Shown piece by piece: positions 11,301 to 22,160 of a DNA stretch of 64,000 bases (position 1 is its first letter; every line of letters begins with the position of its first letter). The translations under genes and the position numbers were made by a program. The stretch comes from Chrysoporthe austroafricana. Lineage: Eukaryota > Ascomycota > Sordariomycetes > Diaporthales > Cryphonectriaceae. The stretch lies in assembly GCA_001051155.2 (NCBI GenBank), contig JYIP02000007.1, forward strand, positions 2,854,342-2,918,341, written 5' to 3'. The notes under the pieces were generated by a model. That model made no database searches and was not told where the DNA came from. It saw nothing but the letters and a program-made list of their open reading frames with translations.

Positions 11301-12479
11301 AGACTACAATAACGGAATGCGACTACCCGTAAGCTTTTATTATAGCGAAAATAGCGAGCATATCTAGCTATTGAAACCAGCCTGACAAGGGTGTCCGAGG
11401 GCTATAGCGCGCCGCAGACGGGTAATACGCCTTCCAAAATCCCGGGGATAGGATAGGACAGAGCAGGTTACGCAATCCAGATTTGACTTTGTCCGAACGG
11501 TTTTGACCCATATCTGCGCAATCCGAGGCAGGTTTGTCTGTTCGAAGGCTGCCATCTGTTCGGGGCGCCCGAGCATCCAAAACAGCCAGTCTGGCGCCCG
11601 GCCTGCGAAATAGAGCGGTGCAGAGGGTATTGCGCCCTTGCCCACCCCTGGGGATAGGTGCAGACAGGTCGTACAGTGCCTTTCCAGGTGGTTTCGGGCC
11701 GTGCAGGCCCGTATAGCAGGTATGGTAGCGTTCGGACTGGTCGTCGGGGTAGTCTTTGGGGCGCGGGCGGCAGGCAAGGCACACAGCGGATTTCGCACCC
11801 AAGTATGGAACGCATCACTACTATTACTATCACTACCACGCCATATACGCCACGATATGCCGTACTGCCACCATTTATACCCGGGGGTGCGGATACTCGA
11901 CAACAAGCCTGGGGAATATATCGCAGGGCGCGGGGGAGGCCTGGGGGCGATAAAAGGGCGGTCCAAAATAACTAGAGAACATACCACGGGCGCGCGCGAG
12001 GGGGGCAGGCAACGCGAGGTCGGCGACGACGAGACGCGTTACCAGCGGGCGCCATAGCAGCTGTGCGAGCTGCGCGAAGAGGAAGAGCAATGGGAGCCGT
12101 GGCAGCAGAACTGGAATACTGCAGACCGGGCAGAGGAACTTGGACGAATGACAAGCCGGGGGGGGGGGCGCAAAGAACGGTAGAGACCAACGCGGTAAAC
12201 TGAGGACGACAAGGGGATATTAAGAACTATCTGGGATGATAGAGGAATATCCAAGAATAGCGTGGAGACCGACGGGGGACGAACGGGGGGGGGGACCGAA
12301 ACGAGCTTCAAGATACGGACTGCTTGTCCATGCGCGGGAGGGGGGACCTGGACGATAACGACGAGGATGACAAGTGCAAGGGGGATGACGACGACCAAAG
12401 TGACGATAATAAGCATAACAGTGCAGGGAGGAGGGCAAGTCAGACGAGGGGTGCATAGCGACCGCCTCGATAAAGACGA
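11301..12479. other. No gene; low-complexity G-rich tracts
   Basis: Several overlapping frames of 60-225 codons exist in both directions but none has a recognisable domain, and their composition follows the G-rich strand bias (runs of seven or more G at about 12160 and 12283). I treat them as shadows. Confidence 0.4.
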
Positions 12480-12740
12480 CAGACAGTCAAGATATATGTC
12501 CCTCCTCTTCCGCCGACTAACAACTTCGAAATGTATATCTCTTCCTCTTGCGCCGGCCAGCCTCCGCGGCACGCGGGGACCAAAAGCCCGAAGGGGGGGG
12601 GAGGCGCTGGGAGGTATTGTCGGAAGCGGCAGCATCGGGAGGGGGGAGCGCGTCTCTTCTCGCCGGCACGCCTCGCGATATATCCCTCCTCTTCCGCCGG
12701 CCAACTTCCACTGCACGCGAGAACCAAGCTCGACCGGGGG
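12480..12740 (+). repeat. Repeat present in inverted copy at 21090-21310
   Basis: Contains TATATCCCTCCTCTTCCGCC, GGCCAACTTCCACTGCACGC and CTTCTCGCCGGCACGCCTCG. The minus strand of 21090-21310 has the same words in the same order (CGCGATATATATCTCC, GTTCCCGCGCGC and so on). Within the block itself the GCCGGCCA-C-TCC portion also occurs twice (12555 and 12700). Confidence 0.7.
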
Positions 12741-12984
12741 CTTATGGGAGGGAGGGGGGACGGCAGCGACATGGCGGTAGGGAGAAGCTGGAAGCAGTGG
12801 TCAGCAGGAGAGAAGCTAGGAGCTGTACGAGCTATGTGAGCTGTGCGAGAAGAGCCGTGGGAGCAGTGTTGGGAAGGCTGTCAAGACGTAAGCAGCTGGG
12901 AGAGCCACAGGGTGTAATGCTCTGCATGCAGCTGGTATCGACGGAGGAGAAGGAGTAGGCATGCTAGGGAGATACCAGCCGACA

Positions 12985-13305
12985 AGGTGATAATGCCTGC
13001 TCTGCCTTGCCGGCCAGCAGCGCTGCGGGGTGTGATGCTCTGTACAAAGCTGGCCACAAGGGAAGAAGTGCGATAGCGTCCAGGCAGCGTCCAGGCAGCG
13101 TCCAGACAGCGAGCTGGCTCCGACAGGGAAGCATGCTGGGCACAAAGTGATCATGCTTGCTCTGCCTTGCCAGCCGGCAAACAGGCAGACAGCTAGCCAG
13201 CAGCGCTGCGGGGTACGATGCTCTGCACGAAGCTGGCCACAAGGCGATGGCGTCCAAGCAGCGAGCTGGCTCCGAGCTGGCTCCGACAGGGAACCTCGAC
13301 AGCTC
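12985..13305 (+). repeat. Degenerate tandem duplication, ~160-bp unit
   Basis: Two units begin near TGATAATGCCTGCTCTGCC (12988) and TGATCATGCTTGCTCTGCC (13148); each goes on to CAGCAGCGCTGCGGGGT, GATGCTCTG and AGCTGGCCACAAGG. The first unit carries three 11-bp CGTCCAG(G/A)CAG repeats at about 13078-13110. No coding function is apparent. Confidence 0.7.
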
Positions 13306-13399
13306 AGGAGGGCAGTCATGCCATTACAGGTACGGGGCTGGTTTGCACAAGGAAGGGAAGAGCTGCATGCTATGCACGGACTGGTCTGGTCTGCACAGA

Positions 13400-13730
13400 G
13401 GATGTCAGCACCAATACGCGTAATTACGTGGTTCGGCTATAGTCGGACATAAGCATGCTCGGCTGTGATCGCGCGGGGCATAGCGGGGAACAGCTGTATG
13501 CGCGAAGGACAGGTGAAGGACAGCTGTGTGCACAAAGAACAGGCTTGCAGCCTGCCGGTCTTGCTCGAGCTACGGCCTCCTCGCTTTGGCGGCTGTAAGG
13601 CTGCCTGGCTGGGCCAGGGAGACAAAGCTTGAGGAGCAGGAAGAGGAGGAAGAAGAGGCAAGCAGGGCAAACAAGCTGGCCCGAGCACACGAGGCCCGCG
13701 CACACAGCTGTCTTTCACACACACAGCTCT
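13400..13730 (+). repeat. Mosaic repeat shared with 22140-22390
   Basis: The portion 13604-13720 (CTGGCTGGGCCAGGGAGAC, AAGCTTGAGG, GAGCTGGCC) matches 22140-22240 in the same orientation. The portion 13400-13540 (CGTAATTACGTGGTTCGGCT, AGTCGGACATAAGC, CACAAAGAACAG) matches the minus strand of 22240-22380. So one copy was rearranged relative to the other. Confidence 0.7.
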
Positions 13731-13959
13731 GTGCTGACATATCGACCCGGCAGGATTGCAGCCGGATGCCTTGCGGCGCGGAAGGAGAGCGCTTTGACGT
13801 GCGCTGCTCGAGGCCGGCCCGGCCAGGCGAGACGGCGGCCAGGCGAGACTGGCGAGCTGCGAGCCGGCGCAAAGCCGGCTCGTGCTATAATCGGTATTGC
13901 TGTATGCCCTTCCTCCCTTCCCCTTTCCGGGCGTACTAGCAACCCACATTATCTATACG

Positions 13960-14205
13960 CCGGACCAGGCCGTGCTTGTACGTACTGAATCAGAAGTAGT
14001 ATCAGCACCTCATGCCGACCTCTAGATCCTGTGCTCGGCCAAGTGCGCTCGCCCAATCAGACAAGCTTCCGTCAGCTATATCAGACCTTCGTCATTTTTA
14101 GCCAGTTGGGAGTGGTCACTCTTTTTTCTTGACACAGATCCGGGGCAATGGGCTCGAACAACCTAAGCGTGCGTCCAGACGGACGAAAAAGCTAGACCTG
14201 GCCCA
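13960..14205 (+). repeat. Repeat family E copy 2
   Basis: Contains GACCAGGCCGTGCT, TATCAGCACCTCATGCCGACC, then TCCGGGGCAATGGGCTCGAA and AGCGTGCGTCCAGAC. The same order occurs at 16105-16245. Parts recur at 39130-39170 and 59170-59195. Confidence 0.7.
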
Positions 14206-14589
14206 GAGGCTTGCAAGAGGCATCGGTCGAAAGAGCCCCCCCCCCCGGGCTCATTCCATATAAGCCTTGGGCAATCGTTGATATATCGCATGCAGCGAGG
14301 CTTAGCCATAAACTGTCCGCCTTCAGAAAGGCCCGAAGCGCTCGCAGCGCACCGCAAGAGGGTGCTGCGCGCTTATACCTTTCGGGCTTGCAGTAGGCCG
14401 GCCCTGCAGTAATGCGTTTCCAGGTAATTTCGTGCGATTTTGGGCTGCAAGGGCAGCATGCGCAGCAGGCTTGTATCTTTCGCGAGGGCGAGAGCGCGGG
14501 CCCGCGCCAGAATGGAGTATATCTACTTGTAGGCCCACAGGGGGGTCCCCGGCACCAGGCCCCTGCCTACCACTACAACAGCGCCTTGC

Positions 14590-14705
14590 TTACTACAACA
14601 GCGCCATTAGGCTTGCACTTGTGGACCGCTCAATCCTCGCCCTTACCAGACTTGTGAAAAGCTCAATCTTCGCTAGCACTATTGGGATTGCACTTGGGGC
14701 ATTAT
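14590..14705 (-). repeat. Repeat family A copy, inverted
   Basis: On the minus strand this reads with the family A words (ATTGAGC, CCCAATAGTGCTAGCGAAG, AAGTGCA). The flanking 14210-14590 and 14706-14880 hold no recognisable gene. Confidence 0.55.
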
Positions 14706-14916
14706 ACGATAACCTCAAGCACTTCTTGAGCTCGACATTCGCCATTCGCCCAGGCCTAGACTGTCGTCGACAAGTGTACCGAGCCCGAAGCCATACTTGG
14801 AGACTTACGTAAACAGAAAATTTAATCAACCAATCAGTCAGTCCTCGTATCTTCTCTCGACCTGGGCCCAGTTCTTCCATCCTATACTGAATCGCGTTTA
14901 GGCTTACAGTCTCCTG

Positions 14917-14950
14917 CCATGGTGCTTGATAACATTATCAAGCACCATGG
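14917..14950. repeat. Perfect palindrome, 16-bp arms, over the RPA12-like start codon
   Basis: The left arm CCATGGTGCTTGATAA (14917-14932) and the right arm TTATCAAGCACCATGG (14935-14950) are perfect inverted repeats separated by CA. The ATG of the downstream gene (14947) is inside the right arm, and the left arm carries the mirror-image ATG context. It could extrude as a hairpin, bind a dimeric regulator, or be the scar of a foldback duplication. Confidence 0.9.
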
Positions 14951-15327
14951 CCATTCAATTTTGCGATGATTGTGGCGATACTCTTCCTATTTCGGTTGAT
15001 CAGAAAGTCCGTTGTGACTGCTGCGGAAAGTCAAACAAAAGTCAGTAATGCTTTGAAACTGAAATTATCATAGAAGAATCTACTGACTTGCCAACAGACC
15101 GGCTTCTAAATGTGGCTTCTGTTTCCAAAACCAACAGCTTCCCGTCCGAATTACGCGCCAGCCTGGCCGGATCTTCCTCTCCTGAGAGTACTGGAAGACC
15201 CGAAATGAGGTGGCCGCTCATCGACGAACCTTGTGAGAAATGTGGGGCCAAGCAGACCAGGTACACTGCCCTCCAGCTACGTGGGGCAGATGAGGGAACG
15301 AACTACTGTCATCCGTTTCTGCCCTGA
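14947..15327 (+). CDS. RPA12: RNA polymerase I subunit RPA12-like protein, 3-prime end frameshifted
   Basis: RPA12 (A12.2 in yeast) is a small Pol I subunit with an N-terminal zinc ribbon and a C-terminal TFIIS-like ribbon that supports RNA cleavage. Exon 1 (14947-15040) encodes FCDDCG and CDCCG, a four-cysteine ribbon. An intron of 57 nt (15041-15097, donor GTCAGT, branch CTGAC, acceptor CAACAG) leads to exon 2, which encodes CEKCG and QLRGADEG, the acidic hairpin typical of TFIIS-type ribbons. The last Cys pair (FCPDC) is present only in another frame: a four-base insertion near 15296-15305 shifts the reading, so this frame stops at 15327 and the shifted one at 15415. It may be a broken copy or contain an assembly error. 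Confidence 0.6.
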
Positions 15328-15419
15328 CTGCAGCCATCGGTACATTTTACCTCGCACCTTTTCTCTTTGCTCTGGTAGTAATCCTTATAATTACAGAGCG
15401 AGGCAAGACAACTAGCCAT

Positions 15420-16100
15420 CCTCGTGGGCTCCAGCAGTCACATTGAAACGGAAGAGGGTTTTGCGCATTCCGTCTACACAACTGTCGGCCTCCTGTCCGT
15501 CCGCCCAGGGTCGCGTCCGACACACCGCTGCCGGCCACAGCGAGAAAACAGTCCTACCGTCCGCATTTGATACACGGCGCCCTGCACGCGCTGTAACCAC
15601 CCGGAATGGTCTCGCAGCGGCAGTACGTATCGTTTGCACCCCCTGCTCGGCCTGGCTGCATTGTCCGGCGGCCGAACACACACGCGCGCACCCCGCGCGC
15701 CCCACCACCTCGAGACAACCACGTATCGCGGCCGCGCATACGTGCGTACGAGCGGGCCGGCGGGCGGCGGGCGTGCGTGCGTGTGTACCTGTATCCACCT
15801 ACCACCTCGCTTCTCGTCCGGGATGGGTTACTAGCGTGCGGTAGAATGCATGGTACCTTACGGCCGACAGGTTCTTTCCGACCGAAACCCGGCAGCTTCT
15901 AAAGATTCGCACCAGAGCCTTCGCATTGAGGTGCGCAAAAGAATACCGGGGGGCTGCCCTGCCTGGCCGCGCAGGTAGCGCCAGAGCATACCAGGGCTGT
16001 CCTACTCCTCGCCCGTCACGGGCTGGTCTCCCTAGCTCAGCCAGCCCCACGGCCGCCCAGGCGAGGCCGTGGCCTGACCAAGACCGGCAGCCCGCGTTGT
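15420..16100. other. GC-rich spacer, no gene
   Basis: Many overlapping frames occur here because GC-rich DNA lacks stops, but none carries a recognisable motif. A similar GC-rich, stop-poor stretch without gene evidence is at 58540-59120. Confidence 0.4.
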
Positions 16101-16104
16101 CTGT

Positions 16105-16245
16105 ACGCTAGACCAGGCCGTGCTGTACGTAGAACCAGAAGTGGTGTCAGCACCTCATGCCGACCACCACATCCGGGGTAATAGGCTCGAACAACCAAAG
16201 CGTGCGTCCAGACAGGCGAAAATTGGGCCAGACTAACCCAGTTTT
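16105..16245 (+). repeat. Repeat family E copy 3
   Basis: Contains GACCAGGCCGTGCT, GTGTCAGCACCTCATGCCGA, CCGGGGTAATAGGCTCGAA and AGCGTGCGTCCAGACAGGCG. It is colinear with 13962-14205, which makes these two copies the clearest pair of the family. Confidence 0.7.
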
Positions 16246-16439
16246 CCATCACGACGGACAACGTCTTGAAAGGTTACAAGTACATGGCATCAGATTCTCG
16301 GAATTTCCCTATAGCCTCTCCTGCCTACCATACAAGACCAGTTAAGAAGGTGCAAGTAAATCGAGGCCGCTACGATACCGCAAAGTCCATATCGCTTGTA
16401 ACCTGCTTGTTCTTGTTGAGTCGTGATACAAACTATCTG

Positions 16440-16990
16440 TAACGTTCATTCTACAAAATTCGAACTGATGACAGGGGTCGGGTGCGGCCAGCGCTATCCC
16501 CAGCCGCTGCAGGCAGGGCTGCGGGGACTTCGACGCACGCAAACTAGAAACAGCCAAGGGCTGGATTAATGCAATCCCTCAAAAATTGATTAATGTATGA
16601 TTTCAGACTAGACCTGTCGGTAGGTTAATGAATATTAATATGGTACGCCGCTTTTTTTTGGTTGGGATCCATTTCCTCGAGGCATGGCTGCACACCCGTT
16701 TTGCGATCGACTACGGGGGTTGGGTGAGTGCCATCCCTCAATCCCGGGCGCGGGGGGCAGGGCTGGTTGGGGGGGGGGGCCAATACTAAAAGCGGCAACT
16801 CATAAACTCCAGTATTGGATCAGCAATAGAGCAACTGAAAATTCCAGGAAAAATTATAATATCTCTATCTTATACAGAAGAGATCTTTTATTTTATATTA
16901 ATACTGTAGTTGCTGTATTTGGGGGTAAATCCTCGTCTGTCGAGTCTACCTGGTAGGGATTGCAGTTACTAAGTGCCGCTGTTTTTATTA
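16440..16990 (+). repeat. Repeat family B, long copy with an internal break
   Basis: Begins GATGACAGGGGTCGGGTGCG, then GCTGCAGGCAGGGCT, ACTTCGACGCACGCAAAC, AACAGCCAAGGGCTGGATT, AGACTAGACCTGTCGGTAGG, AATGAATATTAATATGGT and GCCGCTTTTTTTTGGTTGGG. A further piece, AAGTGCCGCTGTTTTTATTA, is at 16970-16990. This order defines the family in the window. There is no open frame inside it, so it is a non-autonomous element, a solo terminal repeat or a SINE-like unit. Confidence 0.7.
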
Positions 16991-16999
16991 TGGGCATGC

Positions 17000-18460
17000 C
17001 TTATTACATTCAAGCCTGACTTCAGGGTTAGAGTTATTATAGTATATTAAGGTTGGGTTCATCCTCGTAAGTATCGCTATTAACTGACAGATCCTCGGTG
17101 CTGTCCTCGTTAGCGCGAGAAGAAGCCATTAAGGGCGACTGTATATTGGCAGGAGGCTCTTCAGGCCTGAGTTCGGTTGGTGTTTTGGTGGTTCCCGCCG
17201 CGTTGAGCGCATTTCGAAGCGAAAAGCGGTACATTTGTGGGCCAGGCGTCGAGTAAACGATAGAACATATCGTAAAGTCGAAGAATGAGAGACAGAGAGG
17301 ATACAATGTGAAAGATCTCTATTAAACGGGCGCGGTCCAGAAAAACAAGAGCCCCGGCGCTATCTGAAGGCAAGTGGTTGGAATGCAAAGACTAGGGACA
17401 TACAGGCCCTTGCACAATATCGGTCGCAGCAGTCGACCATACAGGCCCAGCTATATGTAGTCCCGAATTTTGAAAATGCTAGCTGAAATCTTTGGGCTGG
17501 ATGAAACTAGATTTATTGAAGGTGTAGACGTTCGCCTCAGCTCTCCAGATTGTTAGAAAACGTCGGATCGTCTTATTGCCATTGGAAATCAGAGAGCCAA
17601 AGCGAACTGAACAACTCTCGAGATAAATACCTTTGAATTCAAGGTGATTAAGAAGACAGGCACAGATACAGCAGGCAGGGCTGGCGGACGTGGTCACCGA
17701 TAACAAGGTGCTCCGACTGCCTGCCTGTTCGCCGGGGCGGGTGTGGTGGGCAGTGCAGGCAGAGAGCGAAGGGGAGGCCACTATTGTGGCAGCGCAAAAT
17801 GGATTGAGCACGCTGAAGGAGGGGAAGGAGAGCTGGCCAGCTTGGCTGTCGAAATGGGGTTAGGTAAGGGCATTCGCCTGGTGCCGCATGGGCGACCTAG
17901 CGACCCGAGCACAACTATTACTAGCGTGAGCTACGTTGGGGAGAAACGGGCAGCCTCGCGGGCAGGGGATGAGGTGGAGGAGTATTGAGCATTCCGTCTA
18001 TTTGTACAAATCTACTTTTCTATGTGTTTTACGACAGTGTTTTCGAACTCCTCGCTGTAGTCGTAGAAAATATATCTTCGTAGTTTTACGATAACATCTT
18101 CGAAATCTTCGCTATAATCTCTTCTGCTCTATCACCTTCGATTTCACTACCCTCTTTGGCAATAGGCAGTTCTGCCAGTTCGTAATCGTGGTACTCAGCG
18201 GTCATACCTTCAGCGGTCACACCTACAGTATTGTCCTTTGGCACCTTCTCTTCTCTCGTAAAAGATAGACGCTCACTCAGGCGGCCGGAGTCTGGGCGCT
18301 TGTGGAGCGGTACCTCCGTGCTCTAGGCTCCACGCTTCGCCCCCCTGCGAAATCCAAGAAACAAATCGGAGCTCTTCTTCATAGCCATAGAAAGCGCTTT
18401 CAATTGACCCGCTATTTACTACGCATGCTCAGAAGATGTGTCTTATCCCCCCTTCCCCAA
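17000..18460. other. No convincing gene
   Basis: The longest readings are a 90-codon minus frame (17037-17306) with an acidic end DTYEDEPNLNIL, which might be the tail of a degraded transposase, and a 110-codon minus frame at 17479-17811. Neither has a motif that I trust. The 18000-18250 part is AT-richer with direct repeats of TCGTAGAAAATATAT-like words (for example TTTTACGA at 18029 and 18085). Confidence 0.35.
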
Positions 18461-18469
18461 CCCTAAGGC

Positions 18470-18900
18470 CGGCTGGTCCAGGGAGAAAGGTTGCAATGAG
18501 CCAGCGAGTTGCTAGTGCTCCTAGTGTTCGGCTGTTTGTGCCATCGGACAGCGGTGACGAGTGCTACGGTGCGACAGTCGTCAGGGCCACATGGACCATG
18601 CACGCTGGTTAGGGAGCCAAGGTTTGCTGGTCCAGGGAACGAAGCGAGCGGACGCGGCGAGCTGTCGGGTTTCCAATGCTTCCAGTGTTTGGCTGTTCGT
18701 GATCCCAGTGTTCGGTTGTTCGTGCTCCCAGTGTGCTCTCCTGGGTTTTGGCTGCTCTTTGCCGTGGGAACCGGTTGCGAGAGCCACGATGCGACAGCCG
18801 TCAAGGTCGGTAGTGACGCAATGGGCGCAATGTCGGCCGAGACGGCGGCGAGGAGGGTGTTGTACACGACCTGCTCTTCATCACGCATCTTCAGAGGGTG
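18470..18900 (+). repeat. Degenerate tandem repeat with TGTTCGG/TGTTTGG words
   Basis: Pairs of similar segments recur: GGTCCAGGGA(G/A)(A/C) at 18476 and 18630; CAGTGTTTGGCTGTTCGTG, CAGTGTTCGGTTGTTCGTG and AGTGTTCGGCTGTTTGTG at 18685, 18708 and 18521; and CGATGCGACAGCCGTCA against CGGTGCGACAGTCGTCA. Frames of about 140-148 codons run through on both strands, which fits repeated DNA better than a gene. Confidence 0.55.
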
Positions 18901-19164
18901 TGATGTCTTATCCCACCTCCTGTATCATTTACAACCGACATTCCAAGTGTTCTGAGACTCTGGGTATAAAAGTGGCTCACCTCTCCTCTTTAGATGCAAG
19001 ACTCTAGATATATTCAATGCCAGGTACTTCATTAATAAATGCTATCTCCTCTTCAATCTCCAGACCTTTCCACCTTCGATCTTGCTCTGCTGGCCAGGAA
19101 CACTCCTGTCATTGTAAGTATCCTTCCAATGACCATACCTAGTCTAATTGTTCGCAGAGTCACT

Positions 19165-19374
19165 ATGTGCATTACTCCAGTCATCGTACATGATTGCGGC
19201 CATAGGATCACGGAAGAGAATGTCATACCATGTCGAATGATACTCAGCGAAGGACTTTACATTCAGACCACTGTCGGAAGGGAGGAATATGTGAAGAAAA
19301 ACAGCCAGAGTGGTAGTGGAAGTGGAAGTGGAGGGCGAAGTGGAAGTGGCAAGACGAATAGTACTAAGAACTGA
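19165..19374 (+). CDS. Possible small Cys/His protein
   Basis: An ATG at 19165 begins 69 codons with MCITPVIVHDCGHRITEEN and VIPCRMILSEGL, then a Ser-Gly-rich tail. The CGH...IPC arrangement is like small fungal proteins that carry a Cys/His cluster of unknown function. Upstream a probable 5-prime intron (GTAAGT at 19116, acceptor CGCAG at 19158) would join a leader exon. The expected second Cys cluster is not found before a repeat family B fragment at 19520-19700, so the gene may be truncated by that insertion. Confidence 0.35.
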   Translation: MCITPVIVHDCGHRITEENVIPCRMILSEGLYIQTTVGREEYVKKNSQSGSGSGSGGRSGSGKTNSTKN

Positions 19375-19519
19375 AGGCCATTCGGACAGCATGGGTCCGG
19401 CCGTACAACATTAGGTCGCTCGTGAACCAAGCATTCAGAAGATGTCGGAGAATGTGTACCCAGCTCCCATTGAATAGGTATCCTCGAAGGGTCGTGCGTC
19501 GTAGATTGGGTATTAGCTG

Positions 19520-19710
19520 AATGTTCGGTGGCCATTCATCTGTCCAGGACGTAGCACGATATGGATTAAAGCTGACGCTTCTTCTTCAGGCTGCCATAAC
19601 AAGTCTGTATTACTAACGGCTGTCTGTGGTTTGAATGCGCCGAAGCCTTCCTGGGCTGCCCACCCCCCCCCCCAAACCAGCGCTGCCCGCAGCGACCGGG
19701 ATTGAGGAAT
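19520..19710 (-). repeat. Repeat family B fragment, inverted
   Basis: On the minus strand this reads GAGGAATGG-free family words in order: CAATCCCGGTCGCTGCGGGC, a run of G, CCCAGGAAGGCTTCGGCGCA and AACCACAGACAGCC. It aligns with the heads of the copies at 32050 and 44770. Confidence 0.6.
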
Positions 19711-19719
19711 GGCTGCCAA

Positions 19720-20550
19720 GAAATAGTCGAGGGAAGTGGTGAGTTGTGCCGCGGCGTTCTCGTTGGGGACCACTCTTTAGAAAGCATCGTTGAGACGAGG
19801 TTGATAAAAGGTGGCTGCAGATACGGATGCGGCCGAGTCGCTTACTACGAGTGTGAAGACGGGAGGCGCACCAAGAGCCGGCGCACGTTAGAAGAATAAA
19901 TATTTGTCTGTCAGTGCTGTGATTCACTAATGCTAAACAGCTTCACGTCGAGCCTTGACGTCGGGGAACGACCGCCACCATCGCCGCAGAGCCTTCTCCC
20001 AAGCGCCGTAGGAGCTCATACAGCCTGCCGTCTGCCTTGTCTGTCCTGTCTGCCTGCCTGCCTGCTGCGACGACGCGGTCGAAGAACGTCACTGGCTGCA
20101 CGAGGTCCTGCCAGGATAAGCAGCATACGCAATTCGTCCGCTGCACATTGTTTCGAGAGACGAGGTTGGAGAGGGGAGGCCCTTAGCGATAGAGATATGT
20201 TGCCAACTGTACGGTAGGACGAGGACGAGGCCGGGCTGCTCGATGAGGCTGGGCTGCTGTGGACGGGAGAGCGAGGTCAGTTGCTGGAGGGTGGGCGTCA
20301 CTTGGGCGACTAGGTGCTTGCCGCCGCTTCCGCCTCGCCGCTCTACCCAAGGTATATGAAAGCTATGTATCTTCTCCATGTAGCTATGCCAGGATCTACG
20401 CGGGCGCCCGGCCGCACAAAATAACCAGCCTGGCAGCCCGGCTTGCGAAAGATAGCAGCGCAAAGGGTATTGCGCCCTTGCAGATACTTCAGCTTGTCAA
20501 GTTTCAATATACACTCGTTCGTTCCCTATAATACAACACGTCGAGGGCTT
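19720..20550. other. No convincing gene
   Basis: Short frames only. Near 20420-20480 the words CTGGCAGCCCGGCTTGCGAAA and AAGGGTATTGCGCCCTTGC also occur (as GCCCGGCCTGCGAAA and AGAGGGTATTGCGCCCTTGC) at about 11598-11640, so this part belongs to another duplicated repeat. Confidence 0.4.
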
Positions 20551-20559
20551 AAGTACCGG

Positions 20560-21085
20560 GATTACTAGATCGCTGGCTAGATCGCTGGCTGGCTGGCTTA
20601 CTGACTGGCTGGTTGGCTTGCTGACTGACTCGCCTGCTGGCTTACCGACTGCCTCTCTGGCTAGATTGCTGGCTTACTGATTGTCTGGCTGGCTCGCTGG
20701 CTGGCTTGCCCTGGCTGGCTGGCTGGCTGGCTGGCTGGCTCGCTCGCTGGCTAGCTTACTGACTGACTGGTTGCTCGCTGGCTGACTGCTTCGCCGACTG
20801 GCTAGCTGGCTTATTGACTGATTGGCTTGCTAGCTTGCTGTCTGGCTGGTTTGTTGGCTGGATCGCGCTGGTTGGATCGCTGGCTGGCTCGCTGGCTGGA
20901 TCGCTGGCTTATTGACTGGCTTACCGACTCGCTCTCTAACTGGATTGCTGGCTGGCTTGCTAACTCGCTTGCTGGCTTACTTACTGGCTTGCTGGCTTAT
21001 TGACTGAGTCGCTGACTGGTTTATTGGCTGGATCGCTGGCTGGATTGCTAGCTCGCTGACTGACTAGCTGGCTTACTGACTTGCT
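20560..21085 (-). repeat. GCTGGC-type minisatellite, long array
   Basis: A 520-bp array of GCTGGCTGGCT, CGCTGGCT, TTACTGACTG and ATTGACTG words. It is the reverse-strand type of the array at 10020-10345. Its hydrophobic frames (Leu/Ala/Trp-rich) come from the repeat and are not membrane proteins. Confidence 0.85.
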
Positions 21086-21089
21086 GTTG

Positions 21090-21310
21090 ATTCCCGCGCG
21101 CGGCGGAGGTTGGCCGGCGCAAAAGGAGGAGATATATATCGCGAGGCGTGCTGGCGAGAAGAGATGCGCTCCCCTTCCTGACGCTGGCCCTCCCGACCAC
21201 GCCTCCTCCCTGTCGTCGCTATCCTCCTTCTGTCAAGCTTGCCCCCCCCCCCATCTCCTGGTTCCCGCGCGCAGTGAAAGTTGGCCGCGGCAGAGAGCGC
21301 GCTGCTCGTC
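21090..21310 (-). repeat. Inverted copy of 12480-12740
   Basis: GGCGGAGGTTGGCCGGCGCA, GAGATATATATCGCGAGGCG and CGAGAAGAGATGCGCTCCCC are the reverse complement of words in 12480-12740. A second internal piece, TTCCCGCGCGCAGTGAAAG, repeats the beginning. Confidence 0.7.
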
Positions 21311-21459
21311 GTGTAAATCAACCGCCAGCCAGCGAGCCAGCAACGAGCCAGCAGCTCTCACGCCGTACTAATAGACAGCCCAGTCCGTGAAGGTCGAATA
21401 CGCAGCCCTCTCCGCCCCCTAACAAGCAGCGCCTGAGGAGATGAAGCTCCCTAAGTGTA

Positions 21460-21645
21460 GCCAGCAAGCGAGCCAGCAAGCCAACCAGCCAGTCAGTAGG
21501 CCAGATAGTCAGTAAGTCAGCAATCTAGCCAGCTAGCCAGTGAGCCAGCCAGAGAGCCAGTCGGTAAGCCAGCAAGCGAGTTAGCGATCTAGCCAGCGAT
21601 CTGGCCAGCAATCCAGCTAGCAATCCAGCCCGCCACTCCAGACTA
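21460..21645 (+). repeat. GCCAGC-type minisatellite, third array
   Basis: Array of AGCCAGCAAGC, CAGTCAGTAGGCC and GCGATCTAGCCA words ending at CCCGCCACTCCAGACTA, an ending almost identical to that of the 11161-11300 array (CCCGCTACTCCAGACTA). A short family A fragment follows at 21840-21900. Confidence 0.8.
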
Positions 21646-21959
21646 TAACAATAGAGTGCGACTATCCGTAAGCTCTTATTATAGCGAGGACAGCAAGGAT
21701 AGCGAGCATATCCAGCCACAGGCTACTATTCACGTAGCCAACAATAGCCAGAAGCGCACCAATATTCAGCTAAATCGCAGCGTCCAGCCACAAGCCAGTC
21801 GGTAAACCGGCAAACTAGCCTGCGAGCCAGTCAGTAAGCCATGGTACTGGCGAAGAATGGGTATTCCAAGCGTGCCGGCGGAGATTAGTCATTACGAGCC
21901 GGCTCTGCGCCAGCTCGCAGCTTGCCAGTCTCGCCTGGCCGCCATCTCGCCTCTGGCTG

Positions 21960-22160
21960 GCTGGGTCGCTGGTTAAATTGCTGGCTTACTGGCTGTCTGG
22001 CTGGCTTGCTAGCTGGCTGGCTAGATCGCTGGCCAGATCGCTGGCTAGATCGCTAACTCGCTTGCTGGCTTACCGACTGGCTCTCTGGCTGGATTTCTGG
22101 CTTTCTCTCTGGCTGGGTTGCTGGCTTACTGACTGTCTGGCTGGCTGGCTGGGCCAGGGA
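21960..22160 (-). repeat. GCTGGC-type minisatellite, fourth array
   Basis: Array of GCTGGCTTGCT, AGATCGCTGG and CTGGCTTACTG words, in the orientation of 20560-21085. It runs directly into the mosaic repeat at 22140. Confidence 0.8.

Noticed and set aside
12039..12958. Long frames (up to 225 codons) on both strands
   Set aside because: They cross repeat blocks and G-runs, and none shows conserved residues.
17037..17306. hAT-transposase tail
   Set aside because: Only an acidic end was suggestive; no dimerisation or zinc-finger motif.
20560..22160. Leu/Ala/Trp-rich hydrophobic frames that look like membrane proteins
   Set aside because: They are translations of GCTGGC-type minisatellites and have no start context or domain.
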